Shown here: positions 5,185 through 12,366 of the stretch, piece by piece
Position numbering within the stretch: position 1 is the stretch's first letter
Layout: the number at the start of each line of letters is the position of its first letter
Source of the DNA: a virus
Virus record (IMG/VR): IMGVR_UViG_3300034109_000205
Span: 1 to 22,575 of that record
Strand: one strand, 5' to 3'
DNA: 22,575 nucleotides
Program-made: the position numbers and the translations under genes
The notes under the pieces: generated by a model
The model's input: the letters and a program-made list of their open reading frames with translations, nothing else
Database searches by the model: none
What the model was told of the DNA's origin: nothing

Positions 5185-5188
5185 ACAA

Positions 5189-5338
5189 ATGGCAAAACTT
5201 CCGCAGACCGTTCTAGATTTTGAGCGCGGCATGGCCGATTACCGGCGCGGCCTTCGCCGCTGCCCGTTCACAGTCACAAGCCGGGTGGAGCCTTGGCTTG
5301 ATGGGTGGGAAACCGCGCAAGGCATGAGTCGGCGTTAA
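5189..5338 (+). CDS. Rmf/CrpP-like small protein
   Basis: 49 residues, the size of ribosome modulation factor (Rmf), a 55-residue protein that pairs 70S ribosomes into inactive 100S dimers. The shared pattern is an N-terminal aromatic/basic helix (DFERGMADYRRG), then a CPF at residues 25-27, then RVEPWLDGWETA (W36, G39, W40, A43). This matches the G-A-G...CPY/CPF...W-L-x-G-W-x-x-A layout of the family, which also includes the CrpP proteins. A phage copy could alter host translation, but its activity is inferred. ATG 5189 is chosen by GGGGAGAAAC; the in-frame 5135 start lies on the -35 box. It has its own promoter and is followed by a terminator, so it can be expressed alone. Confidence 0.7.
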   Translation: MAKLPQTVLDFERGMADYRRGLRRCPFTVTSRVEPWLDGWETAQGMSRR

Positions 5339-5353
5339 TAACGCCCCGACACA

Positions 5354-5398
5354 AAAAGGGGGCGCGACGGATCAAACCGCCGCGCCTCTTTACTTTTG
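5354..5398 (+). terminator. Intrinsic terminator ending the early region
   Basis: GGCGCGACGG (5361-5370) pairs with CCGCCGCGCC (5377-5386), 10 positions with one A-C mismatch, around a 6-base loop. A-rich sequence lies before the stem and TCTTTACTTTT follows it. It separates the Rmf-like gene from the packaging and virion genes and is the clearest terminator in the window. Confidence 0.75.
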
Positions 5399-5417
5399 CA
5401 GTGCTTGCAACCATAAT
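5389..5417 (+). promoter_or_regulatory. Candidate late promoter before the terminase genes
   Basis: TTTACT (5389-5394), 17 bases, CATAAT (5412-5417). The -10 matches the consensus at 5 of 6 positions and the -35 at 4 of 6. It lies in the terminator tail, directly ahead of the only long gene run, where a late promoter would be expected. Initiation here would exclude ATG 5416 as the small terminase start. Confidence 0.4.
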
Positions 5418-5442
5418 GCGCTCAAACAGCGTGAGTGCAGGC

Positions 5443-5772
5443 ATGCCGAGACCCGATCCTCCTGTTGAAACGCGCTGGAAGGCGGGGCAGTCTGGCAATC
5501 CCGGCGGGATATCGCGCGAGAGGCGCAGGCTTATCAATGAAGCCGCAGAGATTGCCGCGCGAGTGCTGCTTGCGCAGATGCAGGCCGTCGAAGAGCAGGC
5601 TAGGCGCGATGCTGGCGAGACAATCACGGCAGACGTTCACCGCGTGGTAAAGGACGTGCTTGACCGGGCAGACGGAACCGCTCGCCAGTCGATAGATCAC
5701 ACGTCGACGGATGGCACGATGTCACCGACACGGATCGTGATTGAAGCCGCCAATGACGACAGCCAGGATTAA
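5443..5772 (+). CDS. DUF5681-type protein, probable small terminase subunit
   Basis: 109 residues from ATG 5443; other in-frame starts are ATG 5416 and GTG 5431, and none has a strong ribosome binding site. The hallmark is WKAGQSGNPGG near the N-terminus, the defining element of DUF5681. After it come a basic RERRRLINEA and a long helix (AAEIAARVLLAQMQAVEEQA). Proteins with this motif often sit directly upstream of large terminase genes, where they are taken to be the DNA-recognition (small) subunit. Here the gene overlaps the large terminase by 20 bases. Small subunits normally bind pac or cos DNA and stimulate the ATPase of the large subunit. The role is inferred from the motif and position. 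Confidence 0.72.
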   Translation: MPRPDPPVETRWKAGQSGNPGGISRERRRLINEAAEIAARVLLAQMQAVEEQARRDAGETITADVHRVVKDVLDRADGTARQSIDHTSTDGTMSPTRIVIEAANDDSQD

Positions 5773-7054
5773 GCTTCCTCCTAAGGTAGTTTCAGTCCTT
5801 TCGCCCAATCGAGGATCGGCGCGGTATCGTTGTCTCTATGGCGGGCGCGGATCGGGCAAGTCCTACAGCGCCGCGATCATGGCGGCTGTGTGGGGCTATG
5901 CAGAGCCGCTGAGAGTGCTTTGCGTCCGGGAATATCAGGTCAGCATAAAGCAGTCTTTCCATGCCGAGGTCAAAGCCGCGATTGAGGCGCATGATTGGCT
6001 TGCGGCTCATTATGACGTGGGCGAGGATTATCTGCGCGGATCGAACGGCACCGAATTTATCTTTCGCGGCCTCCGCAGGAATGAGCAAAGCATCAAGTCT
6101 CTGGCGCGCATTGATCTCACCATCGTGGAAGAAGCAGAGGACATTCCCGAGGCGGCCTGGCTTGCCTTGGAAGCGACCGTGTTTCGTCAGCCCATGTCCG
6201 AGCTATGGTCTATCTGGAACCCTAAGACAGAGAATAGCCCGGTAGATCGGCGCTTCCGTAAATGGAAGCCGGACGGGATGCTCATTGCGGAATTGAACTG
6301 GCGGGATAATCCTTACTTCCCGGCGGGGCTTGAGGCCTTGCGCAAGGAACAGGAACAGAACCTCGACCCGGCAGTTTATGCTCACATCTGGGAAGGCGCA
6401 TACCTGGCGCAGGTGAAAGGCGCATACTACGCAGATCACATCCATCGCGCGCGTCAGGAAAACCGTGTCGGTTTCTTCGTCCGGCATTCGATGAATAAGG
6501 TCCATGCCGTCTGGGATATCGGATCGACCTCTACAGCGGCGGATGCGACCGCGATCTGGGTCGTCCAATATATCGGGGAGGAGCTACGCTTCCTTGATTA
6601 TTATGAGGCAGTCGGGCAGGAGTTTTCCGCCCACGTCGCATGGCTGAGATCGAATGGATGGGGCGATGCTGTATGCGTCCTGCCGCATGATGGTGCGAGA
6701 CACGATGCGGTTTTCAGCGTCACGCCGGAAAAATTCCTGCGCGAGGCGGGTTTCCAGACTGCCGTAGTGCCCAATCAAGGCAAGGGCGCGGCGATGCAAC
6801 GAGTTCACGCTCTGCGCGGCATGTTCCCCAGGTGCCGTTTCCACGAGGAGCGGACCGAGACAGGGCTTGCGACCTTGGCGCTTTACCATGAGCGGTGGGA
6901 CGAGGAACGCGGCATCGGGCTAGGGCCGGAACATGACAAGTCCAGCCATTGCGCCGATGCTGCAGGCTTGGCGGCGGTCTATGCGGCACAGGCTGTCGAT
7001 ATGGGGCAGGCAAGGCTCCCGCCTATCAGGCGCAATCTGCGGGGCATTGCATAG
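5753..7054 (+). CDS. terL: Terminase large subunit (packaging ATPase/nuclease)
   Basis: 433 residues from ATG 5753; the longer frame begins at a TTG (5741) with no better ribosome binding site. The protein pumps DNA into the prohead with ATP and cuts the concatemer. Seen directly: Walker A GGRGSGKS (residues 30-37), Walker B LTIVEEAED (122-130) with the acidic pair, a coupling-type SIWNPKTENSP (153-163), and a C-terminal RNase H-like nuclease with DIGSTSTAADA from D255, CVLPHDGARHDA around D313, and HCADAAG (399-405) giving D402. This is the Terminase_3/3C (PBSX-type) arrangement at usual length. All key acidic residues are present, so it should be active. The small subunit gene overlaps its start. 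Confidence 0.95.
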   Translation: MTTARIKLPPKVVSVLSPNRGSARYRCLYGGRGSGKSYSAAIMAAVWGYAEPLRVLCVREYQVSIKQSFHAEVKAAIEAHDWLAAHYDVGEDYLRGSNGTEFIFRGLRRNEQSIKSLARIDLTIVEEAEDIPEAAWLALEATVFRQPMSELWSIWNPKTENSPVDRRFRKWKPDGMLIAELNWRDNPYFPAGLEALRKEQEQNLDPAVYAHIWEGAYLAQVKGAYYADHIHRARQENRVGFFVRHSMNKVHAVWDIGSTSTAADATAIWVVQYIGEELRFLDYYEAVGQEFSAHVAWLRSNGWGDAVCVLPHDGARHDAVFSVTPEKFLREAGFQTAVVPNQGKGAAMQRVHALRGMFPRCRFHEERTETGLATLALYHERWDEERGIGLGPEHDKSSHCADAAGLAAVYAAQAVDMGQARLPPIRRNLRGIA

Positions 7055-7059
7055 CGCCG

Positions 7060-7073
7060 CACAATGAATTGTG
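7060..7073 (+). other. 14-base dyad in the gap after the large terminase
   Basis: CACAAT and ATTGTG are perfect inverted repeats around GA (7060-7073), in the 46-base gap between the large terminase and the next gene. It is a size and symmetry typical of a repressor or activator half-site pair, though chance is possible. No matching promoter is clear. Confidence 0.3.
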
Positions 7074-7100
7074 GTAGTGTCTCGGCAAATGGAGGCGCGA

Positions 7101-7496
7101 ATGCAATTACGGGGCTTGATGGATTTCATTGACGGCGGCGGGCTTGGCAAGGCCGGAGCGCAATTCGAGGGTGGCGCACTGGCTAACCTTCTCAATGCAA
7201 TCGGCGTTTCGCCTTATGGCGCCAAGCGCAGGGCGGGGCAGGTCAAGGCCGTGGGGCAGACGCTGGAGGATATCTTAGGCCAACTGCGACAGGCGCCTAT
7301 GCGAACGCCGATGCGTGCACCGACTGCGGCACCGACTGCGGCACCGACCAGAGCGCAGGCGCCTAGCGATGTAAGCCGGTTCACTAGGCCGGAACCAATC
7401 ACAACGGTGAAGCTGGACCGCTCGACGCCATACGGGCAGATGCCGACAGAGGAGCTTGTCCGGATCATTGATGCCGCATTAAGAAAGGCCAGGTAA
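7101..7496 (+). CDS. Hypothetical virion-region protein with Pro/Ala/Thr linker
   Basis: 131 residues from ATG 7101, chosen because GGAGG (7092-7096) lies at proper distance; starts at 7071 (GTG) and 7089 (ATG) lack one. The first half is Gly-rich and helical (MQLRGLMDFIDGGGLGKAG). A linker (RTPMRAPTAAPTAAPTRAQA) follows, with the TAAP unit repeated. A conserved-looking end, STPYGQMPTEELVRIIDAAL, forms a terminal helix. The position between terminase and adaptor suggests a minor virion or assembly protein. No family is recognised. Confidence 0.65.
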   Translation: MQLRGLMDFIDGGGLGKAGAQFEGGALANLLNAIGVSPYGAKRRAGQVKAVGQTLEDILGQLRQAPMRTPMRAPTAAPTAAPTRAQAPSDVSRFTRPEPITTVKLDRSTPYGQMPTEELVRIIDAALRKAR

Positions 7497-7618
7497 TGCC
7501 GTTGAAGAGGGGCAAATCGCAGAAGGTCATCTCGGCCAATATCAGGACCGAGATGAAGGCCGGAAAGCCGCAGAAACAGGCCGTGGCAATCGCGCTATCG
7601 AAGGCTAGGAAGAAATGA
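7496..7618 (+). CDS. DUF6496-like small basic phage protein
   Basis: 40 residues; ATG 7496 overlaps the previous TAA and the stop overlaps the next ATG. The product opens with MPLKRGKSQKVISANIRTEM and ends KPQKQAVAIALSKARKK, which is the family pattern (MPLKKGKS...ISxNIxxxxxxGxPxKQAVAIALSxAR). Such peptides are very common in structural-gene regions of podo- and siphophages. They are strongly basic and probably bind DNA or RNA; their real role is not known to me. Confidence 0.75.
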   Translation: MPLKRGKSQKVISANIRTEMKAGKPQKQAVAIALSKARKK

Positions 7619-8235
7619 CGCTTGCGACCTATGCTGAGTTGCTGACGACGATTGCCGACACGCTGATGCGTGATGACCTCACATCGGTTATCCCGTCATT
7701 CGTGGCCATGGGCGAGGCACGGATCAATCGGGATGTGCGCCATTGGCGGATGGAAAAGCGAAGCACGGCCGATCTGGATACGCAATACAGCGTTCTGCCG
7801 ACTGACTTTGTGCAGCCGATCCGCTTGCAGATGGTATCTGGCGGGGAGGTGAAGCCGGTCAGCACAGCCCAGATGCTGCAATTGCGGGCGGATCGGTCGG
7901 ACCTTGCCGGAAAGCCTGACAGCTACGCGCTGACGGCGGGAACGCTGGAGCTATTCCCGACGCCGGACCAGACCTATGAGGCGAGCTTGGTCTATTACGC
8001 GCGGGTCCCGGCGCTGTCGGACACGGTGACGACAAATTGGCTGCTGACAGAGGCGCCGGACGTGTATCTATACGCGTCCTTGGTCCATTCGGCGCCTTAT
8101 CTGCGGGAGGATGCGCGGGTCCAGGTATGGGAAGCCTTGGCCGCGCAAGCGATTGACCGGCTTAACACCAGTGGCGCGGCGACCAAATACGGTGGGACCG
8201 GCCTAGTCATGCGGACACGAAGGGGCGCGCCATGA
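7615..8235 (+). CDS. Head-tail adaptor protein (SU10 adaptor-like)
   Basis: 206 residues, starting at an ATGA overlap. In short-tailed phages the adaptor ring binds under the portal and receives the nozzle. The sequence follows the SU10-type adaptor pattern: SVIPSFVAMGEARINRDVRH with WRMEKRSTADL near the N-terminus, a LPTDFVQPIRL strand, a GKPDSYALTAGTLELFPTPD segment, then YEASLVYYARVPALS and NWLLTEAPDVYLYASLVHSA, and a helical AQAIDRLNTS tail. Length is typical. The portal it should bind is encoded about 12 kb downstream, an unusual separation. Assignment is from remembered family pattern. Confidence 0.8.
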   Translation: MTLATYAELLTTIADTLMRDDLTSVIPSFVAMGEARINRDVRHWRMEKRSTADLDTQYSVLPTDFVQPIRLQMVSGGEVKPVSTAQMLQLRADRSDLAGKPDSYALTAGTLELFPTPDQTYEASLVYYARVPALSDTVTTNWLLTEAPDVYLYASLVHSAPYLREDARVQVWEALAAQAIDRLNTSGAATKYGGTGLVMRTRRGAP

Positions 8236-8627
8236 GCTTTACCAATCACCTTGAGACGCTGATACTGCAATGGGCTTTCACCACGGGATCGGCAACGCGG
8301 CCTACGGCTTGGCATGTGGGCCTGTTCACTGCGGCGCCGGGTGAGGCTGGCGGCGGGACTGAGGTATCGGGCGGATCATATGCCCGGCAGTCTGCGACCT
8401 TTACGGTGTCGGGCAACCTGGCCACGAATAGCGCCGCTATCGAGTGGCCAGCGGCAACAGCGTCATGGGGCACCATCAGTCATGCGGCGGTATTTGACGC
8501 GTCGACGGGCGGGAACATGCTCGGATATGCTACGCTTCAATCGGGCGGCTCCCCGGCCACGTTCACCATCGGATCGGGCAGCGTTTTCCGCATTCCTTCG
8601 TCCGATCTTGATATCACGCTGGACTGA
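8232..8627 (+). CDS. Tail-fibre-like beta-rich minor virion protein
   Basis: 131 residues, ATGA overlap with the adaptor. The layout is that of a known small phage virion family: N-terminal helix, then WHVGLFTAAPGEAGGGTEV, SGGSYARQSATFTV, a SNxxAIEWPAAT-like strand, WGTISHAAVFDASTGGNML and a terminal beta segment. This family is usually annotated as a tail fibre or minor tail protein of unknown precise role. It is rich in Ser/Thr/Gly and almost free of Lys and Cys, as common in fibre domains. Its place after the adaptor supports a virion role. Confidence 0.7.
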   Translation: MSFTNHLETLILQWAFTTGSATRPTAWHVGLFTAAPGEAGGGTEVSGGSYARQSATFTVSGNLATNSAAIEWPAATASWGTISHAAVFDASTGGNMLGYATLQSGGSPATFTIGSGSVFRIPSSDLDITLD

Positions 8628-8633
8628 CCCGGC

Positions 8634-9077
8634 ATGATGCGACTGTTTCGGGATATCTGGAGCGAGGCTAATCGCCCTGATGACTATGCGGATAGCCCGT
8701 ATGAGGCTTTCATAAACCAATTCGGGCACATCGCGCTTGGCGCGTTTGTGTGCGCGCTGGTGAGTGCTGGTTTCGGGGCGGTTTTCGGTGAAATGCCACC
8801 GCGATTGGCGGTTTTTCTCGGCATTCTGGTTGCGTATTTTGTTCTGATTGAGTGGAAATTGCAGGGTTACAGACCTGTAGACAGCATTACGGACGCGGGC
8901 TTTGTCGGGATCGGCGCGGCGCTTCCTCTGGTGGCGCTGGAGGAGGTCAAGCTTTGCGGGCGGTATGTTCTTGAATTGCATTCCATGGCTACGGTGGCCG
9001 TTTTGCTTGGCGCGGCAATCGCGCTTTTCGCTCATGTCGCCTTGATTATCAGGCGCCGCAAAAACGAGGGCAGTTGA
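8634..9077 (+). CDS. Integral membrane protein with about four membrane segments
   Basis: 147 residues. Hydrophobic segments lie at about 31-52, 56-74, 87-102 and 117-139. The N-terminus is charged and cytoplasmic-looking (FRDIWSEANRPDDYADSPYE) and the end is RRRKNEGS, positive as expected for the inside. There is a Cys-containing loop (KLCGRY). No enzyme motif is seen. Located among virion genes, it may be a phage membrane protein that acts in lysis timing, exclusion or ejection; it is larger than most holins. The start is at 8634 or 8637 (ATGATG), with only a weak ribosome binding site. Confidence 0.65.
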   Translation: MMRLFRDIWSEANRPDDYADSPYEAFINQFGHIALGAFVCALVSAGFGAVFGEMPPRLAVFLGILVAYFVLIEWKLQGYRPVDSITDAGFVGIGAALPLVALEEVKLCGRYVLELHSMATVAVLLGAAIALFAHVALIIRRRKNEGS

Positions 9078-9292
9078 TGTATATCGAAGTTAAGCCGCCG
9101 CGCGTGATTTACACGGCAGAAACGAATGACTGGCGGTTAAGCATCGGGGACGGTCTGTTTGTGATCGAACCGATTGCGACCGGCGGGCTTGTCTATTCCA
9201 GCGGCGTCAATCTGGACAATCTTGCCGCGCTGATTGTGGCCGCGAAAGAGGACGCTATCGGCCTTCGCGGCACGAATTGGGAGGGCGACTGA
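9077..9292 (+). CDS. Small beta-rich hypothetical protein, 71 residues
   Basis: ATG 9077 overlaps the previous TGA by one base, with GAGGG 8-12 bases before it. The product begins MYIEVKPPRVIYTAETNDWR and reads as short beta strands (LSIGDGLFVIEPI, GGLVYSSG), then a helix (NLDNLAALIVAAKEDAIGL). No motif is recognised. Directly followed by, and overlapping, the first of two paralogous virion proteins, it may be their chaperone or accessory protein; this is only positional. Confidence 0.55.
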   Translation: MYIEVKPPRVIYTAETNDWRLSIGDGLFVIEPIATGGLVYSSGVNLDNLAALIVAAKEDAIGLRGTNWEGD

Positions 9293-10134
9293 TGGCGGCT
9301 CTTACCGACCTTTCGGACCTTGTGAACCGGCTTTCCGGCGGGTCGAGCGGGGCGCCGGAAACGCAGAACCATTTCAAGCTGGCGCGGATTTCAGGTGCAG
9401 CGGCGGCGACACCTATCGCGGGGCGCTTGCATTCGGCGTGGCAGTATGACGGTTTCCCAGCGGGCGGATCGGCGCCGGGGGCGGCTGCGATACCTACGGC
9501 ATCCACACAGGGCGCTGCGCCGTATACCAACGCGGCCTCGGGCAAAGAAAAGTTCATGCAAAGCATCGCCGTCCTTCCGGCGGTGGGCGGCAATTATACC
9601 CTGTATGACCGGCTCTTTCACATGAGCGGCTTGAGCGGCACGAGCACATCGGCGCAGACGGTGCAGGGAAGCCCGGCAAGCCCCGCTATCACCCGCAATA
9701 CGGGCGGGGTCGGGAATGTCGTCTTTCTGGAGATATACACGCTGATCGGAACGACAGCGGCGACTTGCACGGTGACCTATATCGACCAGGACGGCAATTC
9801 CGCGACTGCCACAACGCAACTCGGGGGGACAAACTTCCGCGAGGCAACGCGCCTTGTGCGGGTTCCGTTTGCGGCCGGGGATACGGGCGTGAGGTCGGTC
9901 ACATCGGTGCAATTGTCGGTCTCGACTGGCACGGTGGGGGACTTTGGCGTGACGATTGCGCGGCCTATCGCAACGATATCGGGCGCGAGCGGTATCGGGG
10001 CGGTCAGGGATTTTGTCGTCGGTCAGCCGGGTATGCCGATCATGGTGGATAATATGTGTCTGGTGTGGGCGTATTCGCCTGTTTCTGCTACTGCGCCCGA
10101 ATTCGGGTCAGCATTCACGGCTGTGGAGAAATAA
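9292..10134 (+). CDS. Beta-rich virion protein, paralogue A
   Basis: 280 residues from ATG 9292 (TGATG junction); ATG 9277 in the same frame is a poorer choice because it overlaps the previous gene. It is rich in Gly, Ala, Thr and Ser. Residues about 138-228 are related to the neighbour at 10136: both have an EIYTLIGTTAATCTVTY-like strand pair, then FREATRLVRVPF, then DTGVRSVTSVQLSVSTGTVG and a GVTIARPIATI end. Lack of Lys in the core and high Thr/Gly content suggest a capsid or tail surface protein. No known family name comes to mind; decoration, head fibre or tail-associated roles all fit. Confidence 0.65.
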   Translation: MAALTDLSDLVNRLSGGSSGAPETQNHFKLARISGAAAATPIAGRLHSAWQYDGFPAGGSAPGAAAIPTASTQGAAPYTNAASGKEKFMQSIAVLPAVGGNYTLYDRLFHMSGLSGTSTSAQTVQGSPASPAITRNTGGVGNVVFLEIYTLIGTTAATCTVTYIDQDGNSATATTQLGGTNFREATRLVRVPFAAGDTGVRSVTSVQLSVSTGTVGDFGVTIARPIATISGASGIGAVRDFVVGQPGMPIMVDNMCLVWAYSPVSATAPEFGSAFTAVEK

Positions 10135-10135
10135 C

Positions 10136-10954
10136 ATGGCCTTTGCGGACCTGGACGCGTATCTGACGACGCTCAAAACGGCTCATATGGCGGATTTTGT
10201 CACAAACCTCGCGACCACATCGACGGCGACGATCACGTTGATCGGGGATCGCTTCGCGCCTGCGCCTTCGATACCCACGTCAAGCGTGGCGCTAAACAAG
10301 ACAAGCGATTTCTCGATCAATACCTTTGTCCCTAATGCCGCATCGGGAAACAGGATGTGTATCCTGGGCGGAGATTTCGGATATGATCGCGGCCCGTTTT
10401 CGGTGGTGCCGATTGATTTGCTCGTGGTCAGCGGCGGGCTTAGTGCGACCGTTACGGGAACGCAAACGACAAACCTTCCGACAGCGGCATTGACCAGATA
10501 CACGAACGGAATTGGAGTGCAGGCCGGGCTTATCATCTGGACGACGATAGGATCGACGGCAACCACGGCGACGGTGACTTATACCAATAGCGACGGGACA
10601 GGTTCCCGCGTCTCCCCGGCGTTTCAAGTCGGTGGTAACGCCGCATTTCGCGACAATACGTCATTTCTCCGAATTCCGATGCAGGGGACGGATATAGGCG
10701 TCAAGTCGGTGGAGAGTATCAACCTGACGGGCACGACCGGCACGGCGGGGAACATGGGGATAGTGCTATTCAAGCCGCTTGGCATCATGGTCGCGGGCAA
10801 TGGAGAGGGGTATACAAATATCGACAGCCTGCACTCCGGGCGCTTCTGCGGGCAGATGAATGAAGTCCTGAACGATGCGTGTCTGTCGCTGGCGGCTTTC
10901 ACGCCGTCATCGGGCGAAAGGATCGCGGGCGCGCTTTACCTGGGCGAGGCGTAA
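10136..10954 (+). CDS. Beta-rich virion protein, paralogue B
   Basis: 272 residues from ATG 10136; the longer frame back to 9956 overlaps paralogue A and is a shadow. Residues about 131-220 align with paralogue A: IIWTTIGSTATTATVTYTN, AFRDNTSFLRIPMQGTDIGV, SVESINLTGTTGTAGNMGIV and LFKPLGIMVAG. The N-terminal 60 residues are unlike A, with a helical start (LDAYLTTLKTAHMADFVTNL). The C-terminus has two Cys (C238, C249) in a helical GRFCGQMNEVLNDACLSL stretch. The pair arose by tandem duplication and then diverged, so they may form a hetero-oligomer or serve different sites on the particle. Confidence 0.65.
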   Translation: MAFADLDAYLTTLKTAHMADFVTNLATTSTATITLIGDRFAPAPSIPTSSVALNKTSDFSINTFVPNAASGNRMCILGGDFGYDRGPFSVVPIDLLVVSGGLSATVTGTQTTNLPTAALTRYTNGIGVQAGLIIWTTIGSTATTATVTYTNSDGTGSRVSPAFQVGGNAAFRDNTSFLRIPMQGTDIGVKSVESINLTGTTGTAGNMGIVLFKPLGIMVAGNGEGYTNIDSLHSGRFCGQMNEVLNDACLSLAAFTPSSGERIAGALYLGEA

Positions 10955-10957
10955 GCC

Positions 10958-11491
10958 ATGTATAGGCGCCTATTCGACGGCGCACAGGCAGAGCTAGGGC
11001 TTCTGCCAGTTACGGCTGCAACGGGCGCTGTAACCACGGCCTCCGTGACGATTGCGGCGGTGGCAAGCCTTGCCATATCGGGGCAGCTTGTCACAACGGC
11101 AAGCGCGACGATTGAGGCAACGTCGAGCGTTACCGTCTCAGGGCAGCAGATTTACGACGCCAGCGCGCTTGTCGCGGCGTCCGGGATCGTGGAAGCAACC
11201 GGGCAGGCGGTTTTCCAATCGTCGGTTGTTATTGCGGCGCAATCGGCCTTTTCGGCTGACGCGACCGTCATTTATTCGGGCGCGGCGACGATTGAGGCGC
11301 TATCGCTTATCACGGCAGAGGGGACATTCCTTGTCAACGCTGGCGCGAGCATTAGCGCGCAATCCGAAATTGTGATAAACATCAGGTCGAAATGGGAAGA
11401 ACAACAGGCGCAGGCCGAGATATGGCAGGATCAGGCCGCGCAATCCGAGATATGGACGCTGCAAAGCGTTTCCGGCACGGCATGGAACTGA
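10958..11491 (+). CDS. Protein of five to six 20-residue beta repeats
   Basis: 177 residues. Residues 25-140 divide into units of exactly 20 residues starting at 25, 45, 65, 85, 105 and 125 (the last partial). Each has the form V/I-x-x-A/S-(S/G)-x-x-I-x-A-x-S-x-(V/I/L)-x-x-x-G, for example VTTASATIEATSSVTVSGQQ. The DNA carries the matching 60-base period. Alternating small and hydrophobic residues suggest a beta-solenoid or trimeric fibre shaft. The end has a second short repeat, AEIW and SEIW, in a Gln-rich helix (WEEQQAQAEIWQDQAAQ), then a short tail ending TAWN. It lies between the paralogous virion proteins and the S74 fibre, so a fibre or linking component is likely. No named family is recognised. 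Confidence 0.7.
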   Translation: MYRRLFDGAQAELGLLPVTAATGAVTTASVTIAAVASLAISGQLVTTASATIEATSSVTVSGQQIYDASALVAASGIVEATGQAVFQSSVVIAAQSAFSADATVIYSGAATIEALSLITAEGTFLVNAGASISAQSEIVINIRSKWEEQQAQAEIWQDQAAQSEIWTLQSVSGTAWN

Positions 11492-11502
11492 CGAGGTAGT
11501 AA

Positions 11503-12366
11503 ATGCCCGATACAACGACGACAACTTACGGCCTTGTAAAGATCGAGGTCGGCGCTTCCGAGAATACCTGGGGCGGGAAAACAAACGACAATCTGGACAA
11601 GATCGACGACTTGCTGGACGGGACACTGGCTATCAATAACGTGGCGATTTCCGAGAATATTGTCCATGCGGGCGATACGGATACGGGCATCAGGTTCACC
11701 ACGGACACGGTCGAGATCAAGACGGCAGGCACGGCGCGGCTGACGGTCGGATCGGGCGGCACTGTCACCATTGCGGAGGCGGGTGATCTTGTAACTCCGC
11801 TGGGCATGAACCACCTGGGCGACCCGGACACCTATCTCAGGTTTTTCACCGATCAGATCAGGTTGTCGGCGGGCGGCACAGAGCAGATCATCCTTAGCCC
11901 CGAAGGCGGGGTCGATGTCACAGCCGTTCTGGACATGAACAACAACAACATCGACCAAGTGGGCCGCATTCTCGGGTCCTTGGCCACATACAACGCCACG
12001 ACCGTATCGGCGACGAATGTCCATATCTCCACCATCGGCAACTTTCTGCGCTCTACATCGTCCATTCGCTACAAGACGGACGTTGAAACGGCGGACCTGT
12101 CCTATTCGCAGGCGGCGGTCTATGGCGTCCGGCCCGTGTGGTATCGCAGCCTGAGCGAGGCCGATAACCCGGCATGGTCATGGTGGGGCTTTATCGCGGA
12201 GGAGGTGGCGGAGATCGACCCGCGCCTTGTCCAGTGGGGCGCAGACGGGCAGCCGGACGGCGTGGCCTATGATCGTTTCGTGCCGCATCTCTGCGCGGTG
12301 GTCGAACATCAGCGTGACATGATCGCGGCGCTTGAAGCGCGGATCGCGGCACTGGAGGCAAGATGA
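11503..12366 (+). CDS. Tail fibre with C-terminal S74 self-cleaving chaperone
   Basis: 287 residues, with GAGGT before ATG 11503. Residues 1-45 (TTTTYGLVKIEVGASENTWG, then NDNLDKIDDLLDG) form the N-terminal attachment domain common to many phage fibres. Residues 46-160 are a beta-rich shaft. From about 184 lies an intramolecular chaperone of peptidase family S74: STSSIRYK holds the expected Ser-Lys dyad (S186 with K191, 5 apart), WGFIAEEVAEIDPRLV is the family signature, and AYDRFVPHLCAVVEHQ leads into a terminal coiled coil (IAALEARIAALEAR). S74 chaperones trimerise the fibre and then cut themselves off. The gene overlaps the endolysin gene (ATGA), linking adsorption and lysis genes in translation. 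Confidence 0.88.
   Translation: MPDTTTTTYGLVKIEVGASENTWGGKTNDNLDKIDDLLDGTLAINNVAISENIVHAGDTDTGIRFTTDTVEIKTAGTARLTVGSGGTVTIAEAGDLVTPLGMNHLGDPDTYLRFFTDQIRLSAGGTEQIILSPEGGVDVTAVLDMNNNNIDQVGRILGSLATYNATTVSATNVHISTIGNFLRSTSSIRYKTDVETADLSYSQAAVYGVRPVWYRSLSEADNPAWSWWGFIAEEVAEIDPRLVQWGADGQPDGVAYDRFVPHLCAVVEHQRDMIAALEARIAALEAR

Noticed and set aside
8232-12366. Diversity-generating retroelement target in a fibre gene
   Set aside because: No reverse transcriptase, template repeat or accessory gene is seen in the window, and no variable-repeat pair was found by eye.
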